Shown here: piece after piece, positions 1 through 6,886 of the stretch
How the letters are laid out: each line of letters opens with the position of its first letter
Numbering within the stretch: the first letter of the stretch is position 1
Assembly: GCA_016206585.1 (NCBI GenBank)
Contig: JACQRE010000147.1
Coordinates: 1 to 27,343, forward strand
Reading direction: 5' to 3'
DNA from: Candidatus Omnitrophota bacterium
GTDB lineage: Bacteria > Omnitrophota > Gorgyraeia > Aquiviventales > Aquiviventaceae
Length of the DNA stretch: 27,343 nt
Notes under the pieces: model-generated
Database searches by the model: none
What the model saw: only the letters and a program-made list of their open reading frames with translations
Told to the model about the DNA's origin: nothing
Translations under genes and position numbers: made by a program

Positions 1-6
1 ACAGGC

Positions 7-528
7 TTACAGGCTGGTGACGGTGTAGACGATCTCCGTGCCGAACTCGCCGGCCGGCGTCTGCGGGGTGACGGTCAGGATGTAGTCCGCCGAGAACGCG
101 TCGCTCTTGCCGCGCTCATCCGAGGTGTACAGCGTCGCCGCCACACCGGGGACCAGCGCGACGGGCTGCGCGGCTCCCAGTTGACCGCGCGCCGAGCCCG
201 CGGTGACGACGCGAAGCTGGTCGTCCTGGATCGCCAGCCCCTCCGCGTTGGTGAGCGGCCGGCGGATCATCTGCGTGATGTGGTACGGCCGGCCGAGGTT
301 CGAGAAGACGTTGAGCCTGACCTTGAGGGAGCGGGTGGTCGCCTCGCCGGGTGCCGGCTGCTCCAGCACGCCGAAGGCGATCTGATCGCCGGTGTCCGGG
401 GTGACGGAGAGCTCAAGGCGCGGCAGGATGGTGCAGGTGACCTGGACGGTTTGAGCATCGGACTCCGCGGCGGCACGCACCGAGCCTAGCAGGATGGCGG
501 CGAGCGGGATCCATTGCGCGAATCGCAT
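7..528 (-). CDS. Secreted single-domain beta-rich surface protein, unknown family
   Basis: About 173 aa. I start at the ATG at 528 because it has a GAGG Shine-Dalgarno 8 nt upstream and opens a clear signal peptide (MRFAQWIPLAAILLGSVRAAA). The longer frame back to 651 would run through a structured riboswitch. The mature part is one beta-rich domain with the pattern 'FGVLEQ...L.VRLNVFSNLGRPYHI...LYTSDERG...Y.LTVTP'. It matches the third domain of the divergent neighbour at 814-2217 ('VRTNMGRPYQV...LYQSDAQG...YRLTVPA'), so the two are paralogues. The fold resembles small fimbrial or coat-type Ig-like domains, but I do not recognise a named family. The upstream c-di-GMP riboswitch suggests a role in surface attachment or a pilus-like structure; that is inference. 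Confidence 0.75.
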   Translation of the reverse strand: MRFAQWIPLAAILLGSVRAAAESDAQTVQVTCTILPRLELSVTPDTGDQIAFGVLEQPAPGEATTRSLKVRLNVFSNLGRPYHITQMIRRPLTNAEGLAIQDDQLRVVTAGSARGQLGAAQPVALVPGVAATLYTSDERGKSDAFSADYILTVTPQTPAGEFGTEIVYTVTSL

Positions 529-600
529 GGCAGCGTCCTCTACGGTCATGGGGCGCACCACGCGGTCGCGACGGGCTCGAAAGTACCTGATCACGAGATT

Positions 601-752
601 GAGCGATCCCGGTAGCCCGGCGATCCCACCACCTGTCGCTGCGCCGCTCACAGCGGCGCTCGGCCGAATGGCCGAGGTCGCCTATGGCGACGCGCCAGGT
701 GGTGGGACCCGTGGCTTTGCGCCCTATTCTTGCGAATAGTTTGCCCTTGTCC
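601..752 (-). ncRNA. c-di-GMP-I (GEMM-I) riboswitch with an enlarged P2
   Basis: Read on the minus strand, the RNA has the class I core: GGGCAAAC, a stem UAUUC with a GCAA (GNRA) tetraloop and GAAUA, then GGGCGCAAAGCC, and at the 3' side GCCGGGCUACCGGG. These match the conserved GGGCAAAC, GNRA hairpin, CGCAAAGCC and GCCGGGUUACC elements of the family. The second stem is an 11-bp perfect helix (CCCACCACCUG at 706-696 with CAGGUGGUGGG at 635-625). Its loop holds three abutting hairpins at 677-691, 659-676 and 642-658, where most members have a short loop. The element lies between a candidate promoter and the gene ending at 7, with about 70 nt of leader left before the ATG. I see no obvious terminator in that stretch, so control may be at translation. 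A GEMM-Ib (cAMP-GMP) specificity cannot be excluded by eye. Confidence 0.82.
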
Positions 753-787
753 GGCGTGTCAAATAGCGTGACCCGGAACTCCTTCGG

Positions 788-796
788 AGTATACCA
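788..796 (-). promoter_or_regulatory. Candidate extended -10 promoter for the riboswitch transcript
   Basis: On the minus strand this reads TGGTATACT, a TGn-TATACT extended -10 box. It would start RNA near 781, about 30 nt before the riboswitch core. The -35 region is poor, as is usual for extended -10 promoters. It also overlaps a small ACTCC-TTC-GGAGT hairpin at 778-790. Confidence 0.4.
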
Positions 797-813
797 TATC
801 TTCTGAGACCGTC

Positions 814-2217
814 ATGAGACGCACACAGCGTTGGGAAGCGTTCACGATCGCGTGGGGCCTCGCACTCGCCGGTGCCGCACTGCCGGCGTGGGCGGCGGTC
901 ACGCTGACCGTGCGCGTGGTGCACGGCGGGTTGGATCTGGATTTCGGCGCCTTCACCGCAGACGACGGCTCCCGCACCGAGGAGCTGGAGCTGTCGATGA
1001 CCAATGCCAGCTCCGCGCAGTACCGGTTGTACCAGGAGTGTCCGGGCTGGCTCGTCAATGAACGCGGGGACCGCCTCCCCGAGGAGGCGCTCCTCATGCA
1101 GCTCTCGCAGGGGCTCTCCGGCGTCCGCGGGAGCGGCGGCATCGTGGCGGTGACGGAACGGCCTCAGGAGCTGTTCGTCTCGAATGCGGAGGGCAGCTCC
1201 GACACCGTGCGGCTCGCCTACTCGATCCGTCCCCCCGGCCCGACCCCCGCCAGCGCCGGGGCGGGGGATGTGCCAGCACTCGCCGGCACGTACCGCGGCG
1301 TCCTGCGGTTCACCGCCGAGTCGCTCGACACCGGGACGATCGCCACGGAGACCTTGAATGTCCAGGCGACGATCCGTGCTGCCGTGTCGCTGCGCCTGGA
1401 GCGCCTCGAGTCGGCGCAGCTCTCCTTCGGCACCATCAAGCCCGGGGAGCCGTCGCCGAATCGCGAGCTGACGTTTCGCCTCGCCAACAACACCGCCTCG
1501 CCGACCCACGTGCTGCAGGTGCTGGGAGAGCCGCTCGCCAACAGCCGGGGCGACCGGCTGCCGGCCGACGCCGTGACCTCTGCGGTCCTCTCGCCGGCGG
1601 GGGGCGGATCCTGGCAGCCGGTCAGCGAGCACCCGGATGCGATCGTGACGGATGACCGGGGCGAGCTGCGCGATCTGCACCTGGCCTACGCGGCGGCGAT
1701 CCCCGCGGCCCAGCCGGCCGGCCTCTATCGCGGCACGCTGCGGCTTCAGCTGATGAGCGGCGGCGTGCTGGCCGATGAAGCGCTCGTCCCGGTGGAGTTG
1801 ACGGTGGACGAGGTCTTCACCATGGCGGTCGTGCCGGTCGACGGCGGCGGAAGCGCGCTGCATTTCGACCGGTCGTTGGCCGGCCGCGAGACCGTGGAGC
1901 GGCGGATGCGCGTGGAGGTCCGCACCAATATGGGACGGCCGTACCAGGTGCTGGCAGGGCTCGATCACCCGCTGGTGCTGGAGACCGGCGACATGCTGCC
2001 CGTCGAGTCGCTGGTCTGGTCGGTCCCGCCAACCGAGCGCGGCACGGTGCTGCTGGCACCCGAGCGCCCCGTGGCGGTCGGCTACGCGCCGCTCTACCAA
2101 TCGGACGCCCAGGGCTCTCCGGAGGCGTTCATCCTCACGTACCGCCTCACGGTTCCAGCCGACGCCCGGGACGGCCTGTATTCCGGCCAGCTGCGCTTTA
2201 CCATCACGCTCTTCTGA
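814..2217 (+). CDS. Secreted three-domain beta-rich surface protein
   Basis: 467 aa with an N-terminal signal peptide (MRRTQRWEAF...ALPAWAA). Three tandem domains of roughly 130-140 residues follow, at about 40-175, 190-325 and 335-467. Each carries the same run of motifs: 'L.FG/L.F' strand, a central 'N..RPYQVL' or 'NNTASPTHVLQVL' strand, 'NERGDRLP / NSRGDRLP / LETGDMLP', a 'Y.sdaqGs' turn, and a closing 'G.YRGVLRF / G.YRGTLRL / GLYSGQLRF' strand. The last domain matches the single-domain protein on the opposite strand, so the pair arose by duplication. The two are transcribed divergently from a 285-bp region. I see no strong Shine-Dalgarno. The function is not known; a structural subunit or adhesin of a surface layer or fibre is a guess. 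Confidence 0.8.
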   Translation: MRRTQRWEAFTIAWGLALAGAALPAWAAVTLTVRVVHGGLDLDFGAFTADDGSRTEELELSMTNASSAQYRLYQECPGWLVNERGDRLPEEALLMQLSQGLSGVRGSGGIVAVTERPQELFVSNAEGSSDTVRLAYSIRPPGPTPASAGAGDVPALAGTYRGVLRFTAESLDTGTIATETLNVQATIRAAVSLRLERLESAQLSFGTIKPGEPSPNRELTFRLANNTASPTHVLQVLGEPLANSRGDRLPADAVTSAVLSPAGGGSWQPVSEHPDAIVTDDRGELRDLHLAYAAAIPAAQPAGLYRGTLRLQLMSGGVLADEALVPVELTVDEVFTMAVVPVDGGGSALHFDRSLAGRETVERRMRVEVRTNMGRPYQVLAGLDHPLVLETGDMLPVESLVWSVPPTERGTVLLAPERPVAVGYAPLYQSDAQGSPEAFILTYRLTVPADARDGLYSGQLRFTITLF

Positions 2218-2257
2218 ACGCCCCCGCAATCCTCTCTCTAACTCTCACACATCGAAG

Positions 2258-2267
2258 GTGTTAACAC
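2258..2267. promoter_or_regulatory. Palindromic candidate operator
   Basis: GTGTTAACAC is a perfect 10-bp palindrome in a wider imperfect dyad (AAGG ... CCTT). It lies just upstream of the -35 box of the ROK gene, a position that fits autoregulation. No second copy was seen nearby. Confidence 0.35.
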
Positions 2268-2279
2268 GCCAACCTTATC

Positions 2280-2308
2280 TTGACAAACTTTACTAATTGC
2301 TAAAGAAT
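2280..2308 (+). promoter_or_regulatory. Sigma-70-type promoter of the ROK regulator
   Basis: TTGACA at 2280-2285, a 17-bp AT-rich spacer, and AAGAAT (within TAAAGAATAC) at 2303-2308. The expected start of transcription falls at about 2314-2316, on or next to the ATG at 2316. No Shine-Dalgarno is possible, so the mRNA should be leaderless. Confidence 0.65.
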
Positions 2309-2315
2309 ACTACAC

Positions 2316-3548
2316 ATGATTAAGCGCCGTTCGCTGCTCGATCAGCACCGGCTGAGCGAGCGGGAGGAGAAGAACTTTCAGATCCTCGAACTCCTGCGTC
2401 AGCGCGGCCCCCTCACCCGCACCGAACTCTCCCAAGGCACCGGCTTCAACATCGTCACCGTCTCGAACTACATCAACCAGTTCATCAAGCAGGGGCTGGT
2501 GTCCGAGCGGGGCTTCGATGTGTCGACCGGCGGCCGCAAGCCCATTCTCGTCGAGCTCAACGCCAAGGCCGGCTTCGCCGTCGGCATCGACCTCGGGCCG
2601 ATGGATCTGGCGAAAAGCCATACCATTGCCACGATCACCGACCTGCACGGCCAGGTGGTCCACCGCCTGGTGAAGCAGCGGACGCTCGAAAGCTTGGACC
2701 GCGTGCTGCAGGAGACGGAGGCCATCATCCGCGAGACGCTCGAGACGAGCCCGGTCGAAGCGAAGAAGATCCGCGGCATCGGGATCGGGCTGCCCGGCAT
2801 CCTGGATGAGCGCGCCGGCACCGTCCGCGACACCTCGCGCCGCGGCAAGCGCACCAACTACGTGGCGTTCCGCGACGAGTGGGAGCGGATCTTCGGCCTG
2901 CCGGTCCTGGTCGGCAACGACGCGACGCTGGCCGGCTACGGCGAGCTGCGCCTGGGGTTGGACCGGCCGGTGCAGAACCTGATCTACTGCTACTCCGACG
3001 TGGGGGCGAGCCTCATCTTCAACGGCCACATCTACTGGGGCTCCGGCGGCAGCGCGGGGGAGCTGGGGCTCTTCGTCGAGTCGGAGGACGACTACCTGAC
3101 GTGGATCAAGAGCCCGGGGTTTGTGCTGTCGAACGTGTGGGATCTGGGTGTCAGCACGCAGGCGAAGAAGCTCATCGAGCAGGGGGACCGCACCGCGATC
3201 CAGGAGCTGGCGCACGGCAAACCGGAGAACGTGACGCTGGACGTCGTGCTGCAAGCCGCCCAGCAGGGCGACCGGCTCGCCCAGGAGCTCATCGAACACG
3301 TGGCGACCCAGCTGGGCATCCGGATCGCCTACCTCGTCAACTTGCTCAACCCGGAAGTCGTCGTCGTCGGCGGCGGCATCGAACGGGCCGGTTCGCTGCT
3401 GTTCGAGCCGGTCTGGCGGGCCGTGAAGAAGTACGGTTACGAAGAGCCGGCGAGCCTCGTCGACGTACTGCCAGCGCAGCTGGGTGAGAACTCCGTCGCA
3501 TTGGGCGCGGCGTGCTGGGTCGTCCGGGAAGTGTTTATCCAAGCATAG
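2316..3548 (+). CDS. ROK-family transcriptional regulator (NagC/XylR type)
   Basis: 410 aa. Residues about 18-65 form a winged helix-turn-helix (ILELLRQRGPLTRTELSQ ... NIVTVSNYINQFIKQGLV), followed by the GGRKP linker typical of ROK repressors. The rest is a ROK sugar-kinase-like fold with GIGIGLPGIL, GNDATLAGYGE and a C-terminal VVVGGGIERAG. The kinase signature is degraded: the DxGGTK loop reads DLGPMD, and the CxCGxxGCxE zinc motif after 'GELG' is missing (LFVESEDDYLTWI). It is therefore more likely a DNA-binding sensor than a kinase, although the Asp of GNDA is kept. Its ligand cannot be told; ROK regulators usually sense sugars or amino sugars. It has its own promoter and stands alone between surface-protein genes and the secretion cluster. 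Confidence 0.9.
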   Translation: MIKRRSLLDQHRLSEREEKNFQILELLRQRGPLTRTELSQGTGFNIVTVSNYINQFIKQGLVSERGFDVSTGGRKPILVELNAKAGFAVGIDLGPMDLAKSHTIATITDLHGQVVHRLVKQRTLESLDRVLQETEAIIRETLETSPVEAKKIRGIGIGLPGILDERAGTVRDTSRRGKRTNYVAFRDEWERIFGLPVLVGNDATLAGYGELRLGLDRPVQNLIYCYSDVGASLIFNGHIYWGSGGSAGELGLFVESEDDYLTWIKSPGFVLSNVWDLGVSTQAKKLIEQGDRTAIQELAHGKPENVTLDVVLQAAQQGDRLAQELIEHVATQLGIRIAYLVNLLNPEVVVVGGGIERAGSLLFEPVWRAVKKYGYEEPASLVDVLPAQLGENSVALGAACWVVREVFIQA

Positions 3549-3552
3549 CGTG

Positions 3553-3698
3553 AACAATCACCAATGACTAAATTTCAATTACCAAATAATACCCAATTGA
3601 TCAAACACCAAGCACCAAACCGTTTGGTGATTCGGTCATTGGTCCATTGGTCATTATTTGGTGATTGGGATTTGGTGTTTGATGATTTGAGATTGTTG
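3553..3698. repeat. Word-repeat class B: AT-rich inverted repeat of CACCAA-type words
   Basis: The whole gap between the ROK gene and the next gene is an AT-rich inverted repeat in GC-rich surroundings. Left-arm words find exact complements in the right arm: ATCAAACACCAA (3600-3611) with 3672-3683, ACCAAATAAT (3581-3590) with 3653-3662, CCAATGAC (3561-3568) with 3635-3642, and CAATCACCAA (3555-3564) with 3658-3667. The centre is ACCAAAC-C-GTTTGGT. The pairs are not strictly nested, as if words had been shuffled. Unlike class A it contains stop codons, and it lies outside genes. Confidence 0.8.
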
Positions 3699-3705
3699 AG
3701 GCAGG

Positions 3706-4635
3706 ATGCCGCCTAGCCTGCCGCCGTTGGGGTCTGCGCTCAAAGTCTTGGTGCCTGTCGGACTCGGCCTGGCCGGTCTGGGGGTGATGGGCATGCTGTA
3801 CCTGGGCCAGGTGCAGCAGACGCAGCGGCTCCAGCAGCAGCTGGCGATGACCCAGCAGCAGGTCAACCAGCTCCAGCAGCAGAACCAGGAGATGGCCCAG
3901 CAGCTCGATACCCTGCAGACGGAGCGCCAGACGCTGGACGAGAAGGTTTCGGCGCTGCGCTCGCAGCTCGCGACGGCAACGGCGAGCATCGAGCGCTCGC
4001 GGGTGAGCCTCGACGAGCTCCAGCATCGCTATGAGGGGGTCGTGGAGGAGCGCGTCCAGCTGCAGCAGCAGGTGGAGCGGCTCACGGGCGAGCGGGAATC
4101 CGCGATCCAAGAAGCCAAGCGGCTCACCCAGGCGAAAACCGACGTGGAGCGGTCGCTCGCACAGTCGCGCGAGCGGCTCACCCTGCTCGATCGCGACTAC
4201 CGCAAGCTGACCCACAAGGTCGCCGAGCTGGAGGCCCGGCCGCTCGCGGGCGTCGACCCGATGGTGACCATCGGTCCCGGGGGGACCGCGATCACGCCGG
4301 GGGCTTCGGCGGGGACGGACGCGCCGACTGGCAGCGTCTCCGGCGCGGTGGAGCTGCCGCCGATCATCGTGCGCAAGGATCGGGCCGGCGTCTCCGCCCC
4401 GGTGCGCGGCCGCCTGATGGAGGTCAACCGGGAGCACAACTTCATCGTGGTCGACAAGGGCAGCCTCGACGGCGTCCGGGTGGGCATGACGTTCGAGATC
4501 CTGCGCAGCGGCGGGGTGGTCGGGCGCGCCACCGTGGTCCGGGTACGTCCGCAGCTCTCCGCCTGCGATGTGCTCCGGTCGAGGACGCCGGGGCCTCTCC
4601 AGGTCGGCGACGTCGCGGTGCAGGGCGGCTCCTGA
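3706..4635 (+). CDS. Membrane-anchored coiled-coil protein with C-terminal beta-barrel-like domain
   Basis: 309 aa. There is one transmembrane helix at about 13-34 (VLVPVGLGLAGLGVMGMLYL), then a long Gln/Leu-rich coiled coil at about 36-180, a Gly/Pro/Thr-rich linker, and a C-terminal domain from about 240. That domain (VNREHNFIVVDKG...GVRVGMTFEILR...VGRATVVRVRPQLSACDVL...GPLQVGDVAV) is closely matched by the protein at 24382-25278. Its rhythm recalls FlgT-C and MreC-like barrels. The start is the ATG at 3706 with a GAGGCAGG-type site upstream. It opens the secretion cluster, so a periplasmic spacer or scaffold role is plausible but unproven. Confidence 0.75.
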   Translation: MPPSLPPLGSALKVLVPVGLGLAGLGVMGMLYLGQVQQTQRLQQQLAMTQQQVNQLQQQNQEMAQQLDTLQTERQTLDEKVSALRSQLATATASIERSRVSLDELQHRYEGVVEERVQLQQQVERLTGERESAIQEAKRLTQAKTDVERSLAQSRERLTLLDRDYRKLTHKVAELEARPLAGVDPMVTIGPGGTAITPGASAGTDAPTGSVSGAVELPPIIVRKDRAGVSAPVRGRLMEVNREHNFIVVDKGSLDGVRVGMTFEILRSGGVVGRATVVRVRPQLSACDVLRSRTPGPLQVGDVAVQGGS

Positions 4636-4654
4636 ACCTGGTGAGCACCACACG

Positions 4655-4737
4655 CAGTTCGGAGTTCGGAGTTCGGAGTTCGGAGTGGAGGCGGTTGACT
4701 CCGCACTCCGCATTCCGCACTCCGCATTCCGCACTCG
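4655..4737. repeat. Word-repeat class A, copy 1 (before gspF)
   Basis: The left arm at 4655-4687 is four GTTCGGA-type heptads. The spacer is GAGGCGGTTG, and the right arm at 4699-4737 is CCGCACT / CCGCATT heptads. It lies between the stop at 4635 and the gspF ATG at 4739. It is open in frame with gspF, so gspF could start earlier at a GTG inside it (4685). Confidence 0.9.
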
Positions 4738-4738
4738 G

Positions 4739-5806
4739 ATGAGTCCTCGACGGGGCCGCTTCCGGTTCCGGCGCTCCGGCCGCGCACAACTGGTGCTCAG
4801 CACGCGCCAGCTCGCCACCCTCGTGAAAGCGGGGATGCCGCTCCTGCGCGCGCTGCGCACCGTCACCGAGCAGCTGGACCCCGGACCCTTGCGCGACGTC
4901 TTCGGCGCCGTGTCCAACGATGTCGAGGCCGGCGTGAAGCTGTCCGAAGCGCTCTCCTCGCACCCCCGCTGGTTCCCGCCGTTCTACGTCAACATGGTCC
5001 GCGCTGGAGAGGTCGGCGGGCTGCTCGATGAGATCCTCAAGCGGCTCGCCGAGCTCATGGAGAAGCAGGCCCGACTGCGCGACCGGGTCAAGAGCGCCTT
5101 GATGTACCCCGCCTTCGTCATGGTGGCGGCCGTCGGCATCCTGCTCATCCTCATGGTGTTCGTTGTGCCGACCTTCCTCGGGATGTTCACCGAGCTTGGC
5201 TCCAACCTGCCGTGGCCGACGCTCATCCTGATCACCACCTGCAACGTGGTCCGCACATGGTGGTGGATCGTCCTGCTGGTCCTCGCGGCCCTCGGCGCGC
5301 TCATCCGGGTGTTTCTCCAGACGCCGATGGGGCGCCGCCTCGCCGACCAGGCCGCCCTCGCCGCGCCGGGGTTCGGCTCGCTGGTCGAGCGGATCGTGGT
5401 CGCCCGGTTCGCGCGCACCTTCGGCACGCTGATCAGCAGCGGGGTGCCCATCCTCAGCGCGCTGGAGACGGTGCGGGCCACCGTCACCAACGTGGTCATC
5501 GACGACGCGCTGCAGGAGGTCGAGCACAGCCTCAAGGTCGGCGAATCGCTCGCGCAGCCCATGGAGCGCTCCGGGGTGTTTCCCCCGCTCGTCACGCGCA
5601 TGGTGGCCCTCGGGGAGGAGACCGGCCAGCTGGACCGGATGCTCATGCAAGTGGCCGACAGCTACGAGGAGGAGGTCGAGGTGCAGCTCGCGGGCCTAAC
5701 ACAGCTGCTGGAGCCCATGCTGATCGTCTTCGTCGGTGGCATCGTGGGGTTCATCGTGATTGCCATGTTTCTGCCGCTGATGTCGTTGACCAAACTCCTC
5801 GGATGA
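4739..5806 (+). CDS. gspF: GspF/PilC-type inner-membrane platform protein
   Basis: 355 aa with two T2SSF domains, at about 20-140 (LSTRQLATLVKAGMPLLRAL ... MVRAGEVGGLLDEIL) and 220-345 (VVARFARTFGTLISSGVPIL ... MVALGEETGQLDRML). These are the hallmark repeats of the polytopic platform that couples the ATPase to pseudopilin assembly. Hydrophobic segments lie near 120-145, 165-195 and 320-350. It is shorter than the usual roughly 400 aa because the first N-terminal subdomain is missing. The ATG at 4739 directly follows the class A repeat and has no clear Shine-Dalgarno; a GTG at 4685 inside the repeat has GGAG words upstream and is an alternative. Its stop overlaps the next start as ATGA. Confidence 0.92.
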   Translation: MSPRRGRFRFRRSGRAQLVLSTRQLATLVKAGMPLLRALRTVTEQLDPGPLRDVFGAVSNDVEAGVKLSEALSSHPRWFPPFYVNMVRAGEVGGLLDEILKRLAELMEKQARLRDRVKSALMYPAFVMVAAVGILLILMVFVVPTFLGMFTELGSNLPWPTLILITTCNVVRTWWWIVLLVLAALGALIRVFLQTPMGRRLADQAALAAPGFGSLVERIVVARFARTFGTLISSGVPILSALETVRATVTNVVIDDALQEVEHSLKVGESLAQPMERSGVFPPLVTRMVALGEETGQLDRMLMQVADSYEEEVEVQLAGLTQLLEPMLIVFVGGIVGFIVIAMFLPLMSLTKLLG

Positions 5807-6252
5807 GCGGCGAGTTCGGAGTGCGGAGTGCGGAGTTCGGAGTGGAATGTTCTGACTCCGCATTCCGCATTCCGCATTCCGCATTCTCGTTGGTAGAGTT
5901 GGTGATTGCCATGGCGATTCTGGGTGTCGGCCTGGTCGGTTCCATGCGGGTGTTTCCCGTCGGGTTGCGGGCTTCGCAGCGCGCGGAGATGAACAGCCGC
6001 GCGGCGATCGCGGCCCAGCGCGTGATCGAGTCGCTGAAGCTCAGGCCGTGGGACGAGCTGAGCGATACCCAGGCGACGACCGAGACGGTGGACGGGTTCG
6101 AGGTGACCACGGCGATCGGGCATCCCGCCCTGGCGGTTCCGCTCATCGACCCGGCCCGGCTGAAGTCGGTCGAGATCACCGTGCGGTGGGCTCAGGACAC
6201 CAAGCCGCACGAGCTGGTCTTCCTCACCTATATTCGTCGCGATGACACATGA
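5803..6252 (+). CDS. gspI: Minor pseudopilin, GspI/PilV-like
   Basis: 149 aa. A long leader is followed by the type IV pilin N-terminus FSLVELVIAMAILGVGLVGS with Glu at +5, then a helix (A..AQRVIESLKLRPWDEL) and a small beta domain, as in GspI. The start ATG overlaps the gspF stop. Nearly all of the 27-residue leader is class A repeat (GEFGVRSAEFGVE ... SAFRIPHSA), and the last repeat codon even supplies the Phe at +1. The residue before the predicted cleavage is Ala, not the usual Gly. The class could also be called GspH or PilV; GspI fits best by length and position before gspJ. Confidence 0.85.
   Translation: MSGEFGVRSAEFGVECSDSAFRIPHSAFSLVELVIAMAILGVGLVGSMRVFPVGLRASQRAEMNSRAAIAAQRVIESLKLRPWDELSDTQATTETVDGFEVTTAIGHPALAVPLIDPARLKSVEITVRWAQDTKPHELVFLTYIRRDDT
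5811..5886. repeat. Word-repeat class A, copy 2 (inside the gspI leader)
   Basis: Left arm 5811-5844 of CGGAGTT / CGGAGTG heptads, spacer GAATGTTCTG, right arm 5855-5886 of CCGCATT heptads. It is wholly within the coding sequence and ends exactly at the codon for Phe+1 of the mature pseudopilin. Confidence 0.92.
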
Positions 6253-6878
6253 ACCGGCCTCCATTCAGCTCCGAACTCCGCACTCCGCATTCCGCATTCG
6301 GGATTACGTTGGTGGAGCTCCTCGTGGCGATGGGCATCCTCGTCACGGTGAGTGCGGCGACTGCGCTGATCTTCCGCGGCATCACGCGGGCGTGGCGCAC
6401 CGGCCAGCTGCGCACCGAGCGGTACCAGCAGGCCCGGCTGCTGTTTGACCTCTTCGGGCGGGAGCTCTCTTCGAGCGTGGTGAACCTGAAATATCCGCTC
6501 ATCGGCCTCAAGCCTTCGGAGGGCGAGGCGCTGCGCAGTGACAGCGCGGGGGACGAGCTGTTTTTCGTGGGCACGCTGCCCGGCCGCACCGGACTCGTGG
6601 AGCGGGGCTACTGGCTGACGGCCGCGGGTGAGCTGATGTGCCACGATGATGAGCCGGCGGACGGCGACTACGCGACCGGAGCGGGCGAGCTGTGCGGCCG
6701 CGACATCGCGCAGTTCACCGTCGCCTATTTCGACGGTGCGGAGTGGGTGGACCGCTGGGACGGCCGGGAGAGCGCTCCGCAGGCCGGCAAGCTGCCGAAG
6801 GCGGTCCACCTCATCCTGAGCATCAGCCGCCAGAAGCCCGAGCGGTTCGAGACGGTGATCTACATTCCCACGAGCTAA
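6249..6878 (+). CDS. gspJ: Minor pseudopilin GspJ
   Basis: 209 aa. Leader MNRPPFSSELRTPHSAFG, then the prepilin motif ITLVELLVAMGILVTVSAAT with Gly at -1 and Glu at +5. The body is GspJ-like: 'R.QARLLFDLFGRELSSSV', a beta-rich middle with 'DELFFVGTLPG', and a closing 'KLPKAVHLILSI...ERFETVIYIP' strand pair. In characterised systems GspJ joins GspI and GspK at the pseudopilus tip. The ATG overlaps the gspI stop (ATGA). The leader is again made of a class A repeat, here only the right arm. Confidence 0.9.
   Translation: MNRPPFSSELRTPHSAFGITLVELLVAMGILVTVSAATALIFRGITRAWRTGQLRTERYQQARLLFDLFGRELSSSVVNLKYPLIGLKPSEGEALRSDSAGDELFFVGTLPGRTGLVERGYWLTAAGELMCHDDEPADGDYATGAGELCGRDIAQFTVAYFDGAEWVDRWDGRESAPQAGKLPKAVHLILSISRQKPERFETVIYIPTS
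6269..6300. repeat. Word-repeat class A, copy 3 (single arm, inside the gspJ leader)
   Basis: CTCCGAA / CTCCGCA / TTCCGCA heptads. Only the C-rich arm is present, with no facing G-rich arm. It codes for leader residues and stops next to the Gly at -1. Confidence 0.88.
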
Positions 6879-6886
6879 CACACCCA

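Noticed and set aside
529..651. N-terminal extension of the minus-strand gene back to 651
   Set aside because: It would translate the 3' part of the riboswitch; the ATG at 528 has a Shine-Dalgarno and a signal peptide.
757..762. TTGACA on the minus strand as -35 of the riboswitch promoter
   Set aside because: Its -10 and start site would fall inside the riboswitch core (GGGCAAAC), which would destroy the aptamer.
724..2229. Minus-strand frame of about 500 codons opposite the three-domain protein
   Set aside because: Low-complexity Arg/Gly/His-rich product, no signal peptide or motif, and it overlaps the promoter and riboswitch region.
2316..3548. Sugar kinase (glucokinase-type ROK)
   Set aside because: It has an N-terminal helix-turn-helix and lacks the ATP-binding DxGGT and zinc motifs.
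4655..4737. Short CRISPR array
   Set aside because: The units are 7 bp with no unique spacers, the two arms are complementary, and no cas gene is present.
4568..4738. gspF starting upstream at 4568
   Set aside because: That start overlaps the end of the preceding gene by 68 nt, and the added residues are out-of-frame shadow plus repeat peptide.
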